Both the position numbers and the translations under genes were made by a program. 64,000 nt of DNA, from positions 47,011,317 to 47,075,316 of the forward strand of contig OZ007570.1 of assembly GCA_963931925.1 (NCBI GenBank), written 5' to 3'. Of the stretch, positions 43,690-55,474 are shown piece by piece. This DNA comes from Onchidella celtica (taxonomy: Eukaryota > Mollusca > Gastropoda > Systellommatophora > Onchidiidae). Numbering within the stretch: position 1 is the stretch's first letter; every line of letters begins with the position of its first letter. The notes under the pieces are model-generated. The model was not told the origin of the DNA, made no database searches, and was given only the letters and a program-made list of their open reading frames with translations.

Positions 43690-46600
43690 GGCCAAATTAA
43701 GCTTCATGGAACAACAATAGGTATCAAAAGCTTATCAAAGTCAGTGAACAGAATTTATACCCTCATTTTCATCCATTCATTGCTGAATTTTCTTAAAACT
43801 GTCCCCTGACATGCTCGAGTTGGTTCAGTTATGATGAATTTGAGCCTGTAACCATTTTAGGACCTATCAGGAGATGAATATAATATAATGGTGTAAAACG
43901 CCAGCTAGACACTGATACTTTTGTGCAGCATGTAACTGGCAGGATTAATTCTGCAATCATCATGACTCTGAGACTACATATATTTCAATACCCAAATTTT
44001 TGAGAAACTGAATTGTAAATGTCAAAGAGCTACTTGATAGCGAAATTGAAGGAATAAACTTACATGGACACGCTATACAATAGGCAGAATTTTGAGACAT
44101 GCTCAATCTACAGTTGGATTAATAATACATATTTATTGTATTACTCTGCACGGGTATGTATGCCCAGTTCATAGTACCCTCTTGTATTGGAGTCTTAAAT
44201 GCTGCAGTGCATTTTCTATTACTCATTAACACAATTAGTTTCACCAGATTGCACAAGGAAGAGCGCTTTTTTTGTATGTGGATACACTCTACTTGCCAAA
44301 AGTGAAAGAAAATTGCTAGGTTGTAGAACGAATCTACCATGCTAGGTTGTTTATGTTTCTCTCCCCCTCCCCCCTCCCCCCCAGCCGTTTATTTAGTTAT
44401 TTATTAAATTTACTTATTTATTTTAATTAATTTCACCGCAACTCAGAAAATTCTCATACCGTCAAGGAAATCATTATTATGCACCAAGGACTGGCCGAAA
44501 TGGTATGTTTTTTTTCTAGGGGGAGCCACTGCCGAACCTTTGTTTTGTTTTGTTCCTTTTTCTTCTCTCCTAGTAAGTATTCCATTTTTCCCCAGCTTTT
44601 TTTACAAGTCTTTTTGCTTCCTAGCTCCTTTTTTTTTTAGCTGCTTGTGATATGTTTAGCATATATCCCAATTACATCAGATATTGAAAGGATCACTAAA
44701 AAGGCCCCACGGTCTCAAAGAAAACTGTACCTTTGGAGGCAAAAGTAAAATATTTAACTGATTTCTTACTGAAGGTGTTTCCATTCTTTTTAGTGCAGAG
44801 ATGGTGCTTATGTCCTTTCTGAAGACAGAAGATTATAACAACGACTGCAACTCTTGGGTCCAAAACAAAGTGTTGATGTGTGCATGGTGCCGTAAAACAC
44901 CACATGAAGTGAAAGTGAATAAAATGGCTGGAATGCCTTACACAAGGGCTACGTACTTTTGACTTTGTGCATAAGAAAAGTTCCTACAGGCCAGTTGGGT
45001 AAGTGGAGAGACTAGAGAATAATTTGATCTAATCTGGGAAAGATTTCTAGTTGAAACCTGGTGGGACTAAAGGCCCAAACACAGGGAACCCATTTTCTAC
45101 ACATTACGGTGTTGTCTCGTTAATAAGAGGAGAGCTACGAACAGAGTGGCGCTCGTTCATATCTTATTATCGTGATGAAATTGCTTTTTATGATTAAGGA
45201 ATTCACATTAAATCTTGTTAAATTGACAAAATAGGAGACAAATAAATACAGTCCTGCTTCAAAGTCAAAGATCAAGATGTGAGGAGAGGTCGAGAGAAAG
45301 GTAAAAGACGAGAGACAGAGAGAGAGAGACAGAGTCAGAGGCTATAAGAGAGAGTGAGAGAGAGGAAGCGTGCGAGAAAGTGAATAGATAAACAAAAGAT
45401 GGAATAAAAACGATGTCAATTACCATCCAAATTCAGTTTTTCTCCAATCTCACTCCATTGCCTGTTCAAATAGACTCTATTGCAATGATTGTTGTTGGTC
45501 TTGTCGAATACTGGCCGCTTTTGCACCTTTTCAAGTCATCTTTCACATGTCCATGATTTTCTTTGGATTTGTCGAGAGAAAGACGGGAGGTTTTTTAGTG
45601 CAACCATAAAAAGCTCACGTGAGATTTTTGTCCCATAAGATAGTCGGGAGACGAGAAACTGACGTGAGGTAACCATTGTGGCGCCAACGCATTATTTTGG
45701 TAGCGATAAATAAGACCTCACAGGATCTCACGGGAACTCTCGTGAAGGGGACGTTAGGTCACGTGAAAAAGGCGTGAGGTAGCCATGTCCATTGTGTTTA
45801 CAGCTTAATTCAGACAATTTGTTATTCTCTTCATTCAAATCTGATGTAATTAAAACAAGTGTGACAGGACACATCATCTTTTTGTGTGAATGTGAAAAAG
45901 AAGTTTATTTGGAAATTTGAAACAATACTTGCAGTTTTTTCTTTCTGACACTTTGTCTTTGTTGTGGATTTATGTATATATATGTAAGAATATAGATATA
46001 GTCCTGCAAGTCCTAGAACCATATAGTATGAGACACAGATATCAGCTCAGTCTGCCCCCAAAATGACTTATATTATGCATTTAGAAAGGCTTGAGGCATT
46101 TATCGTATAAGCTTGATATTTAATTCCATATCACTGCTTTAAAATCCTATGTAGAATCCCTAGAATGACATCATTCCTATATTGGATTTAAATAAGTTAG
46201 AAATTAAGAAAACAAACCTTTCTCAGTTTGAACTAATCAATTATTCCTATTTTGCTCCCACAGGATGGAATGCATTTCCTTTTTGACCTCTACTGAACTA
46301 TGGGCACATCCATCATTATTTCATCAGTCCAATTACAGATGAAGCAGAAGACCCACACATAAGCAAGCCCTTGGTCAAAGGCAAATCCCATTCTTACGAG
46401 TGGACGTCGCTGAAATATGGAGGACAGTAGGAGGGAGACTTGTACTATTTAAGAGTATGTTAGCATTTTGAAAATGTGAGTACATTATGGGTCTCATTTT
46501 GAGAAAAGAATCAATTTTTGTTCCAATTAGCTCTTTTTGTTAACCGCAGTTAAATGAGCTTGGAACCATAGTTAAAAAATTTTAATAAAATTCATTCAGA

Positions 46601-48139
46601 TACCAAAAGAAACAAAAGTATTATTTACTTGCTTTTGATGATAGCCCTGATCAAATGGATTTTTTTTTCTGGCAAAATGAGAGAAATTCATCAACTTTTT
46701 TTAGAAAGTTTGTCAAACAGCTAGAGTGGCCCTCTAAATGTTGATGAGTGAATTGGTAAATCTAAATCTAGGTACTATTCAAGCTGAATTCTGCTAAATC
46801 TGCTGTGTCTAGATTATAGGTCTTGATCAATGTCTAGAAATATCTATGCGAGATCCTGTAGTAGACCTCACAGACTGAGTGGAATCTGTATTCTGCCTCT
46901 ATCTAGACTCTAGATCTAGATCTAGAATCTGACTTCTAGGTTGCTGTAGATTCTATCATATAATCTTGTTTATAAGTCATTAATTTAGATGTAGTTTATG
47001 ACAGGTGAGGGTATTCCCCTTTGGATTTGTTAAGTTTAGTCTAAAAAGCAGCTGTGACATTTATCGCATTATGCAAAAAGAATGTTGTTACAAGTACATA
47101 CATCCCCAAAGTTTTTTACGCTAGGGGTACCAGTAGATTTTAAAGCCTTTTGTGACTCCAGAGCTAGGGAGCTCCTCCTGAAATACTCCTAACAACAGCC
47201 TTAATTAATTATTCTTTCAGATTTTCTTTTTTTTCTCCTCCTGTGTTTTGGTTCAAAGGGCAGGGTTAGGGATTCAATAAGATTTAAGGTTGAGAACAAG
47301 GATGCAGATAGGGATAGGTATGTATCCGTATGCGCCCCTATTGCAAAACACTTGGGTTACATATGTAGTCATAACAACAGCTTGCAAAAAAGAGGGATGA
47401 TTCATGGATTATTACCTTTGGATATATTGCTTTTCGTGGATTTAAAAAAAAAAAATCATGTCATGTAACTCACATGGAGATGTCATCGGTTGGCTGTTGG
47501 AACCGTCTTGAGTCCAAAATCAAAATTTTACAGGAGAAGGAAAAAACTGATTATCTTTAATAGTTTTCTTTATTGGGAACTGTAACTTGGTATCTAGCCT
47601 ATGTTGTTGACCAGTAGTTGTGCCGTGTATTGCAATTTGACGACAACCCTACTGTAATTACATAACCAGAGTTAATGAGGTTATAACACGCTGAAGTCAG
47701 CTGTTGGAACCTCGCTAAAGCTTTAACAAGATTCAAGCGCATACATCGCGGCACTTGGCTGATCGTATAACCTTTCTACCTTTCTTTGGGCGTTTATGAT
47801 CTGATGCAATTATTGAGTTTGTACAAATGGCGCTTATCGCGTTTTACCCTTCATTTGAATTGGTCATATGATGTTATTTCTGTTTAAGTACTAATCCTAA
47901 AGTGATTGCTCGGGGAAGATTGTTTCTTTTAAAGAGTAAACCTGTATTTATATGATAACAGCTGAGTGGAATTCAGCACTACTTGTCACTTCATGTAAGA
48001 ATGCTATTTGTTTTTCAGAAATGCTGAAAAATTTTGTCTCTTTTGTGTCCATTCCTGAGTTGTGTGTTCAAGCTACTATAATATAACTGTATGTTCCAAG
48101 TGGTATGGGCAGTGTACCCTTTCATAATTATTACACATT
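43690..48139. other. Non-coding stretch with GA-rich and repeat fragments
   Basis: No gene recognised. A GA-rich patch lies at 45270-45400, a TCTAGA-rich patch at 46900-46941, a stray satellite unit at 46143-46195, and two left-end fragments of MITE family 'C' at about 47485-47520 and 47692-47720. Confidence 0.4.
46143..46195 (+). repeat. Isolated fragment of the 143-bp satellite
   Basis: Reads aatcctatgtagaatcccta then gaatgacatcatt and ttggattta, the same variant junction as the last array unit (about 63003-63045), found nowhere else in the array. Confidence 0.75.
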
Positions 48140-48148
48140 TATTGTTCT

Positions 48149-51100
48149 CGGAGTGGAGACCCGAAGGTGGTTGTCAGGGAGAACTGCATCAAACTGGCTT
48201 CCAGCATCTCCTGCAGCCGGACTAGTTCCAAATGTATTGACCTGGTCTCTCCCTTGGGTTTAACTAGAATGGCAGAGAGAGGGGTGGTGCCTCTGGGCAA
48301 AGCACCATCTCTTAAAAATAGCCCAGGCAAGGCAGCAAAACGAGGAGGCGTTTGCTCGGGCTTGGCAAGCGTCTGTCTCTCCTCTATAAGCCCACCCATT
48401 TCCGATTTGGAGAGGACACTCCAGCCATCCGTTACGGATGGGCACAACACGGGAGGTGGCAGTTACCGGTGATAAGCTCAATCCATTTGGCGTACGGATG
48501 AGCGCCAGGGGTCCCCTCTGTCGGTGGGAGCGGCTTTTCAGCTGCATTGATCAACTACCGCCCGCCGTAACCTGGGCAGCCCCCAGGCAGTTGGGTGTTG
48601 TTCCGCCACGTCAGCCTGCTTCATAAGGTGGTTGGAGCTAGACCAAAAGTCAAAAAGCTGACGTAAAGTGTGCACCTGGCAAAAACAGAAAAATACTAAA
48701 ACTTGGTACCTGGAACGTCAGAACAATGCGCCCAGGCTTGCAACAGCAAGATCTCACTGATATTGACTCCATCAGGAAATCCCAAATTATTGATCGAGAA
48801 CTTCAGCTACTAAACATCGACATCGCTGCCCTTCAAGAAACTCGACTTCCCGACTCCGGGTCAGTCAAAGAAGAAAACTACACCTTCTTCTGGCAGGGCC
48901 TTAGCAGCGAACAGCCGAGAATCCACGGCGTGGGCTTCGCCGTAAAAAACTCCCTTATCAATTCGATCGCAACTCCAATTGGAGTGTCAGAACGCATCAT
49001 GACACTCAGACTGAACACCCGGTCTGGTTTTACCAACATTATCTGTGTCTATGCCCCAACACTTACCTCCTCTGACGAAACCAAAGACATTTTCTACGAG
49101 GCATTGCAGAGGACTCTCCACAACATCCCTCTCACCGAAGGCCTGCTAATTCTGGGTGACTTTAACGCTCGAGTGGGAGCAGATCACTCCGCATGGCCAA
49201 AGTGCATTGGGCACTTCGGCATTGGCAACATCAACGAAAACGGGCAGCGCCTTCTGGAGCTATGCTCCGTAAACTCATTATGTGTTACAAACACGTACTT
49301 TGACCTTAAGAGATGCCAAAGAACATCATGGCGCCATCCCAGGTCTGGCCATTGGCATCAATTAGATCTTATTCTCTCAAGGAGGAAGAGTTTGGGCTGT
49401 ATAAAAATAACTCGTTCCCTCCACAGTGCTGACTGTGACACCGACCATGCACTGGTAGTCAGCAAAATCAAAATTTCGGCCAAGAAAATATACAGATCAA
49501 AAGCCCCTTCAATCCCTAAGATCAATGTAACAGCAATCAGAGATGAATCAAATAGAAAGTCATTTGAAAAGTTATTTGCTGAAAGCATGGATAATGTCAC
49601 CCAATGTGACTCGGTAGATGAAACATGGAACACTCTCAGTTCAAAAATTCATGACTGTGCCATCAAGTCTTTTGGACAGCATAAAGTTTCAAACAACGAC
49701 TGGGTAGCCCAGAACAGCGAAATTCTCCTACCTCTCATTGAGCAAAAGAAATCTGCTTTCAATGAGTATAACAAAAATTGCAATCAGAGTACAAAAACTT
49801 GTTTGAAAAATGCAAAAGCTAAACTTCAGCTGGAGGTAAGACGTTGCGCCAACAAATACTGGACAGACTTGTGTAACAGCATACAAGAGGCAAATGAAAA
49901 GGGAGATATGAAAACCGCCTTTAGTCAGATGAAAGTAGCTCTTGGGCCAATCATCACCAAAAGCGCCCCACTTAAGTCTGTAAATGGTGAACCCATCACA
50001 GATAAAAATGAACAACTGAATAGGTGGGTAGAGCATTACTCTCTGTTGTATTCAACTGAGAAAAATATTCCACCAGATTTTGAGGAACACCTCCAAAAAC
50101 TGCCAATAATGGCCGAACTTGACGCTGAACCTTCCTTAGTCGAGCTTTCCAATGCAATCGACCACCTGTCTGCTGGAAAAGCCACAGGAAGTGACAACAT
50201 TCCTGCAGAGGTATTAAAAGACCTAAAAGGCCCACTATTACCACACCTGTATAATCTGTTACTGCAGTGTTGGAAAGAAGGCGTGATACCACATGATATG
50301 AGAGACGCCAAAATTGTCACACTTTACAAGAACAAAGGAGACAAAGGCGACTGCAACAACTATCGAGGCATATCCCTCCTCAGCATTACTGGAAAGGCTT
50401 TTGCTCGCGTCATCCTCTGCCGCCTTCAACAACTGGCGGAAAAAGTCTTACCAGAAACACAATGTGGCTTTCGAAGCAAACGATCAACTATTGACATGAT
50501 ATTTGCACTTCGGCAAATCCAAGAAAAATGTAAAGAACAAAACAGGCCGCTTATAACATGCTTTGTGGACCTAACAAAGGCTTTCGACACCGTAAGCCGA
50601 TCTGGCCTGTATGCAGTCCTTAAATCCATAGGCTGTCCACCAACATTGCTAAAACTTATTGCATCCTTCCACACTGACATGAGGGCATGTGTCAACTTTG
50701 AGGGCTGCACATCCAATTCATTTGCTGTAAACAGCGGTGTGAAGCAGGGATGTGTTCTTGCTCCTACCTTATTTGGTATATATTTTGCAGCCCTACTCAA
50801 GAATGCCTTTGGTCAATGTTCAGGTGGAGTACTTATTAACACCAGAGTGGACGGCTCCATTTTTAATGTTGCCAGACTAAAAGCAAAATCTCGTACAGAG
50901 CATATTATGTTACAAGAGCTCCTCTTCGCAGATGATGCTGCAATCGTGGCCCACGATGAAACCACGCTCCAGGCTCTCATCAATAGCCTTGCCAAAGCCT
51001 GTGACAAATTCATGCTAAAGATCAGTGTCTCAAAAACTGTAGTTTTGACACAAGGCTTGAGAAACCCCAACCCAATCATGCTGAATGGCTCTCCTCTGGA

Positions 51101-51914
51101 GCAAGTGGGAAAATTCTGCTACCTAGGCTCAACCATCAGTGGTAGCACAGACATAACAACTGAAATAAATGCCAGAATAGGAAAGGCGGCCACAGCTTTT
51201 GGCAAACTCTCAAAAAGGGTGTGGAACAATAGCAAGCTGACCATCAAAACAAAGGTACTCGTGTACCAAACTTGCGTCCTAAGCACCCTGCTGTATGGCT
51301 CAGAGACATGGACCACCTACTCCAAACATGAAAGATCCCTCAACTCCTTCCACCTGCGCTGCCTACGCAAAATTCTCAAGATCAAGTGGCAAGACAGGAT
51401 CTCAAATATCGAAGTTCTGAGCCGAGCCAACATTCCATCAACTCAGGCTCTCCTAGGCAAAAAAAGACTGCGGTGGCTTGGACATCTCCACCGTATGGAA
51501 AATGATCGCATCCCCAGACAAATTCTCTACGGGGAACTTGCTACTGGCAACCGACCCAGAGGTAGGCCACATCTGCGATTCAAAGACACTTGCAAGGTCA
51601 CGATGAAAGCATTCAACATCGACCCCAATGAATGGGAGAACCTTGCAAATGATCGAAGCAGATGGAGACAAAAATTGCGCAGTGGCACGCTCGCAATAGA
51701 CTTCAAGGCAAAAGAAACATACCTGACAAAACGACAGAGGCGGAATGAAAACACTCGCCAAAGTGAACCCAAAAGACTGACCTGCAATCACTGCCATCGC
51801 ACTCTCGGGTCAAACATTGGTAGAATAAGCCACGAGAGAAGCTGTCAGTCAAAGTGAAAGTGAATATTCTAGCTGCTAAGACCGTCTGTAAAGACGCTAA
51901 AGGCCATATATATA
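48149..51914 (+). mobile_element. LINE 'C', full-length non-LTR retrotransposon with 9-bp target duplication
   Basis: 3766 bp: GC-richer 5' UTR (48149-48641), one long open frame, and a very short 3' UTR ending in an AT dinucleotide run. The 9-bp direct repeat TATTGTTCT flanks it (48140-48148 and 51915-51923). The layout (single ORF, short 3' UTR, simple-repeat tail) resembles the RTE group; the clade is not proven. Confidence 0.9.
48642..51857 (+). CDS. LINE 'C' endonuclease-reverse transcriptase, intact
   Basis: The first ATG is at 48726 (1043 codons), but the frame is open from 48642 and the first endonuclease motif TWNVRT lies just before that ATG. Endonuclease landmarks: ALQETRL, LGDFNARVG, and TDHALV at about residue 240. 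Reverse transcriptase landmarks: ATGSDNIPAEVLK, NNYRGISLLS, FVDLTKAFDTV (about 612), SGVKQGCVLAPTLF and FADDAAIV (about 732). Then YGSETWTTYSKHE, RWLGHLHRM, GRPHLRFKD and a C-terminal C-x2-C-x12-H-x3-C knuckle. Catalytic residues are intact and there are no stops. Such proteins are often annotated as craniofacial development protein 2-like. Confidence 0.92.
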   Translation, partial: TKSQKADVKCAPGKNRKILKLGTWNVRTMRPGLQQQDLTDIDSIRKSQIIDRELQLLNIDIAALQETRLPDSGSVKEENYTFFWQGLSSEQPRIHGVGFAVKNSLINSIATPIGVSERIMTLRLNTRSGFTNIICVYAPTLTSSDETKDIFYEALQRTLHNIPLTEGLLILGDFNARVGADHSAWPKCIGHFGIGNINENGQRLLELCSVNSLCVTNTYFDLKRCQRTSWRHPRSGHWHQLDLILSRRKSLGCIKITRSLHSADCDTDHALVVSKIKISAKKIYRSKAPSIPKINVTAIRDESNRKSFEKLFAESMDNVTQCDSVDETWNTLSSKIHDCAIKSFGQHKVSNNDWVAQNSEILLPLIEQKKSAFNEYNKNCNQSTKTCLKNAKAKLQLEVRRCANKYWTDLCNSIQEANEKGDMKTAFSQMKVALGPIITKSAPLKSVNGEPITDKNEQLNRWVEHYSLLYSTEKNIPPDFEEHLQKLPIMAELDAEPSLVELSNAIDHLSAGKATGSDNIPAEVLKDLKGPLLPHLYNLLLQCWKEGVIPHDMRDAKIVTLYKNKGDKGDCNNYRGISLLSITGKAFARVILCRLQQLAEKVLPETQCGFRSKRSTIDMIFALRQIQEKCKEQNRPLITCFVDLTKAFDTVSRSGLYAVLKSIGCPPTLLKLIASFHTDMRACVNFEGCTSNSFAVNSGVKQGCVLAPTLFGIYFAALLKNAFGQCSGGVLINTRVDGSIFNVARLKAKSRTEHIMLQELLFADDAAIVAHDETTLQALINSLAKACDKFMLKISVSKTVVLTQGLRNPNPIMLNGSPLEQVGKFCYLGSTISGSTDITTEINARIGKAATAFGKLSKRVWNNSKLTIKTKVLVYQTCVLSTLLYGSETWTTYSKHERSLNSFHLRCLRKILKIKWQDRISNIEVLSRANIPSTQALLGKKRLRWLGHLHRMENDRIPRQILYGELATGNRPRGRPHLRFKDTCKVTMKAFNIDPNEWENLANDRSRWRQKLRSGTLAIDFKAKETYLTKRQRRNENTRQSEPKRLTCNHCHRTLGSNIGRISHERSCQSK

Positions 51915-51924
51915 TATTGTTCTT

Positions 51925-52380
51925 TTTTATCAATATAGTCAAGCAGAAAATGGAAAGTCCGAATGCAGTCACAGGTACTATTTCATTTTCAGACAAGTAT
52001 TATTTTGGTATATATTGCCAGTATATTTGAATAAAACATCAAGAAATAGAATCAAAGAAATACATTGTATGTATTTTTATGTATTGTGTACAACAGCTGT
52101 TTTGTTTCATTAAATGTGATGACTAGAAGATGGATTTATGTGTTGTGGTGTTAAGAGAGATAGGGAGAGTGAGGAACAGAATAGTGAAACATCATCATTT
52201 ATTTTAACACATATTATGTCATCAAAAATTGACTAATTTTGACCCCCCCCCCCCCCTTATCATCATATCATCAAATGGCTATCCCCCCTTCCCCCCTGTT
52301 TGATGACGTAATCAAAACTTGACAAATAATGACTAAAAATACCTGTATAGTGCTGTTTGCTTTTTATTTTAATTCAAACT
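51925..52380. other. Non-coding, poly-C tract
   Basis: No gene. A C-run near 52243-52256, followed by ttatcatcatatcatcaaat, is echoed by a second C-run block near 53062-53090, suggesting two fragments of one repeat. Confidence 0.4.
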
Positions 52381-52384
52381 AAGA

Positions 52385-52716
52385 GATTATATATAAAATA
52401 AAATCAGTAAGAGCTTTTACATAGCGCTTAATATCCACTAATGCTCTAAGCGCTTTACAAGGTGTCCCTGACAGGCTGATTCAACCATTTAATACCATCT
52501 CAACCCACAAAGAGCATACAGAGAAGCTGCCTGTTAGCAAAGTGACAAGATCTTTCGACTACCTATATGATACGTCAGGTACTGGTTTTACAGACGGGTG
52601 GACTGAGGAAGTTAAAGGTAAATTGTTTTCACATAGCAACTACAGCGGACAGGTTCGAACTCGCAACCACCGGATTACAAATCCAACGCGCTAACCACTG
52701 CATTATGCTGCCCCCC
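52385..52716 (-). mobile_element. SINE-D, tRNA-headed with V-SINE-like 3' part, minus strand
   Basis: On the minus strand the head reads ggcagcataatgcagtggtt, agcgcgttgg, atttgtaatcc (anticodon position TGT, Thr-like) and gcgagttcgaacc (B box). The 3' part has cttgtaaagcgcttagagca and ttaagcgctatgtaaaagc, resembling the conserved V-domain/L2-type tail of marine animal SINEs. Confidence 0.85.
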
Positions 52717-53099
52717 AAATTAAAAAAAAGTAGTTAACTGAAGATTCTCATTTCCCTTGATTTGAAAAATAAGGCTGAACAAACAGAAGTGAAAAATATA
52801 GAACCAAATCAGACATGATGCAGTGTTGACTCTGTGTTAGGTTTAGCAGTTTAACAAATGTGTAGTAATAGTAGTCAGTCAAGGTATTGGTTGATAATTA
52901 ATTAGTTATTTTATTGGCAGGTATTATAATTAAAATATTAATTTGATCTATAGATATTTGTTCTTCTTTTTCACTTTTACCAAACCACATTGATGACATC
53001 ATCTTTGGACTCAACACCCTCCTTCCCCCATGTCATCACTTGTCATCATTCAAGAGACCCCCCCCCCCCCCTTTATGTGATGACATATGTGAACGGCCC

Positions 53100-53880
53100 C
53101 TAACAGTATGACAATGAATGTTGACTTTCTGTTGCGAAAGCTCATGTTAAGATTTAGATCTATTATATTACTGTGCACACAAAAAGAGTGCAGAAACACA
53201 GCTAGGGGACTACGAAGTTTTCAAAAAAAAAAGACGAGAAAAGGTTTTGTAGGCAGCAATGTGCAACGTCCAGTGTTAGACACACCCAGCATTAGAGACA
53301 ACCAACAACAACAACAAAACTAGGTGTACCAGTACACAATGAATTCCAAAAAGAATTTAAAACGGAAAAAGGTACGTGCGTGTATAATCCCTCGGATTTT
53401 AAGTCTTTCATCAACTATAAACAAACAACACAATTATAACGGATAATTCACTGATTGCTGTGATGTTTTATATTTTGAAAATCTTCCACTTTCTTAAAGT
53501 TGCAAAGGTATCGTTTTTGTGTGATTAAGCGTTGCTTACAATGAGTGACACTGAATTGTCATTTGGCATTTCTCTGCTGATTTTGTTTTCCTTTGATGAC
53601 GGTTCTCAGATAACAAGCCTTCCTCCTCCTGAAAAACCTTCCCGCCTAGAAATACAGACGACATAGCATTTTTTGACTTTGCAGAATTGTAAAAGGAAAA
53701 TAAAACTACAATAATTAGATTGAACGTAACTTGCTGAAGCCTTGGAAATCACTTGATTATAATTTTACAAAATGTACAAGAACCAATTTAAGGTAAAACT
53801 TTCTGTAATAAGAAATGCTGTAAAATTTTATTATGAATTTTATAATTTATTCCTAAACAAACCCCCTACATCCAGGTCTA
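53100..53880. other. Non-coding stretch
   Basis: AT-rich; short frames at 53108 and 53772 have no recognisable family. I see nothing else here. Confidence 0.4.
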
Positions 53881-53899
53881 ATATCAAAATTTTGGCCAC

Positions 53900-54085
53900 G
53901 CTTATTCGCAGACGTCTGCGGGTAAGATCTGAATCTTATTCGCTTTTTAGTTTTGTGATTTTATTTAGAAAGAGCTTTAGATCACAATTCTGGCTTGTTT
54001 TGTTGAATGATAGGCTCTTCACTCGATTCGGAGTAGCTAATTTTACTCATGGTGTTTCTTATGGTAATGATGCACCAGGTTGTCT
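53900..54085 (+). repeat. Dispersed GACGTCTGCG repeat, copy 2
   Basis: Contains ttattcgcagacgtctgcgg, attttatttagaaagagctt and gctcttcactcgattcggag in the same order as 25638-25898. A short inverted piece (ccaagaaactcccatctgcg) is at about 54949-54980. Confidence 0.7.
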
Positions 54086-54207
54086 TTTTTTCAGCGATAC
54101 TTATCGGTTATTGTGTCCTCGGTAGCAGTGGCCCTGCTTAGTAATGCTTTTACTCAGGTTCCCCGGTGGCATGCTTAGTAAACTTGCCTGCCAAGTTGGT
54201 GAGGTGT

Positions 54208-54226
54208 GGGGGGGGGGGGGGGGGGG
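54208..54226 (+). repeat. Poly-G tract (19 G)
   Basis: Uninterrupted G run in non-coding DNA. Confidence 0.8.
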
Positions 54227-55020
54227 TGTTTTGAATCTCCGCAAGGGCTGACAATTTTATTTTTTGTTGTTACTTTTTTTCTGCTTTTCTCCCCTCTAAT
54301 CATCGTTGCTTTGCTCCAGAGTATAAAACTAGCTGTGACTAGGATTTTTTTCTCGGGTGTGAAGTCACAGAGAAAGTCAGACAGAGCAAATAAAAAAATA
54401 AAAATGAACTAAATTAAACTTCCATGCAAACAAAAAAGTAATAGGCCCACTAAAACAAAACATGACAAATAGCTGAAGCAGAAGACCCCCAAAATAAATT
54501 TTCAGTAAATACAGGATAGATCTAAGTCACGACAGAGAGACGAAATTTTCAGTTCACACTGACTAAAAGAAATTATTTACATGTTTAAAATTTGATTTAC
54601 TTTATTATTTCTAATTAGCAACCTTCTCGTTTAATGAAAAGGAATAAATAAAATGAACAGGAATAAATAAAAGAATAACATAATCTGGAGCACACTATAA
54701 CTTATAAGTAATGATCAGTTTCTTCACGACATCAATTCAATTTGCAAAATCCTTAGGAAACAAAATGATACCTAATGATGAGCAGTACTAGGTTTAAAGA
54801 AAAAAATAAAAGCTCCGTCGTGGGAATGAACCCAAGACAGATTAAACCCATAGTCTCCGACTGATAACCGCAGACACTAAGCATTGCGCCTCGGCAGACA
54901 ACGGTAGGCTGGAGGAACTTTAATTTCCATAGTGGACACTACGAAACCAAGAAACTCCCATCTGCGATTAAGATCTCGTTGTTAAAATGCAGTATAAAGT
55001 AACACACCAAAAGAAATATA

Positions 55021-55091
55021 CAGGGTGATTAACAAAGAATGAACCGATTTTATTTCTCATAAAAACGGTTCATTCTTTTTGAATCACCCTG
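55021..55091. mobile_element. 71-bp hairpin microMITE, TA-flanked
   Basis: cagggtgattaacaaagaat then gaaccg is mirrored by cggttcattctttttgaatc then accctg, with TATA on both sides. It consists almost only of two terminal repeats, as in minimal mariner-type MITEs. Confidence 0.8.
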
Positions 55092-55299
55092 TATATTATG
55101 TACATGTTCTTTTGCAAGCTGTCTCTAAGGATTGTGCCTTCATGGATCTTTAGTGGCTGTCGTTGTTTCTACAACGTATTACTCTTGATTTGTATTTAAA
55201 TGTGTACATTCCACCTCTTACCTCTTCCCCATCCAGTCTTCCCTTATACTCCTATAATCTCCTCCTTCATTCCCTTCTTTTTCTTTTTCTTCCTGATTC

Positions 55300-55467
55300 C
55301 ATTCTGTTACCCTCTTTCTCTCTCTCCCTCTTTCTCTCTCTGCCTATCTATATCTATCTATCTCTTTCTCTCTCTCTCTTTAACTCCCTCTCTTTATCTC
55401 TCTCTCTCTATCGCTGTCTCTTTTTCTCTCTCTATCTCTCTATCTGTCTCTTTCTCTCTCTCTATCC
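55300..55467 (+). repeat. CT-rich microsatellite
   Basis: Mixed (CT)n and (TATC)n tract of about 170 bp. It abuts the 3' end of the LINE fragment on the minus strand and may have grown from that element's simple tail. Confidence 0.85.
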
Positions 55468-55474
55468 CGGAGTC

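Noticed and set aside
45640-45790. Repeated CACGTGAG-like words as an E-box regulatory cluster
   Set aside because: There is no gene next to it and the spacing is irregular; likely a degenerate repeat.
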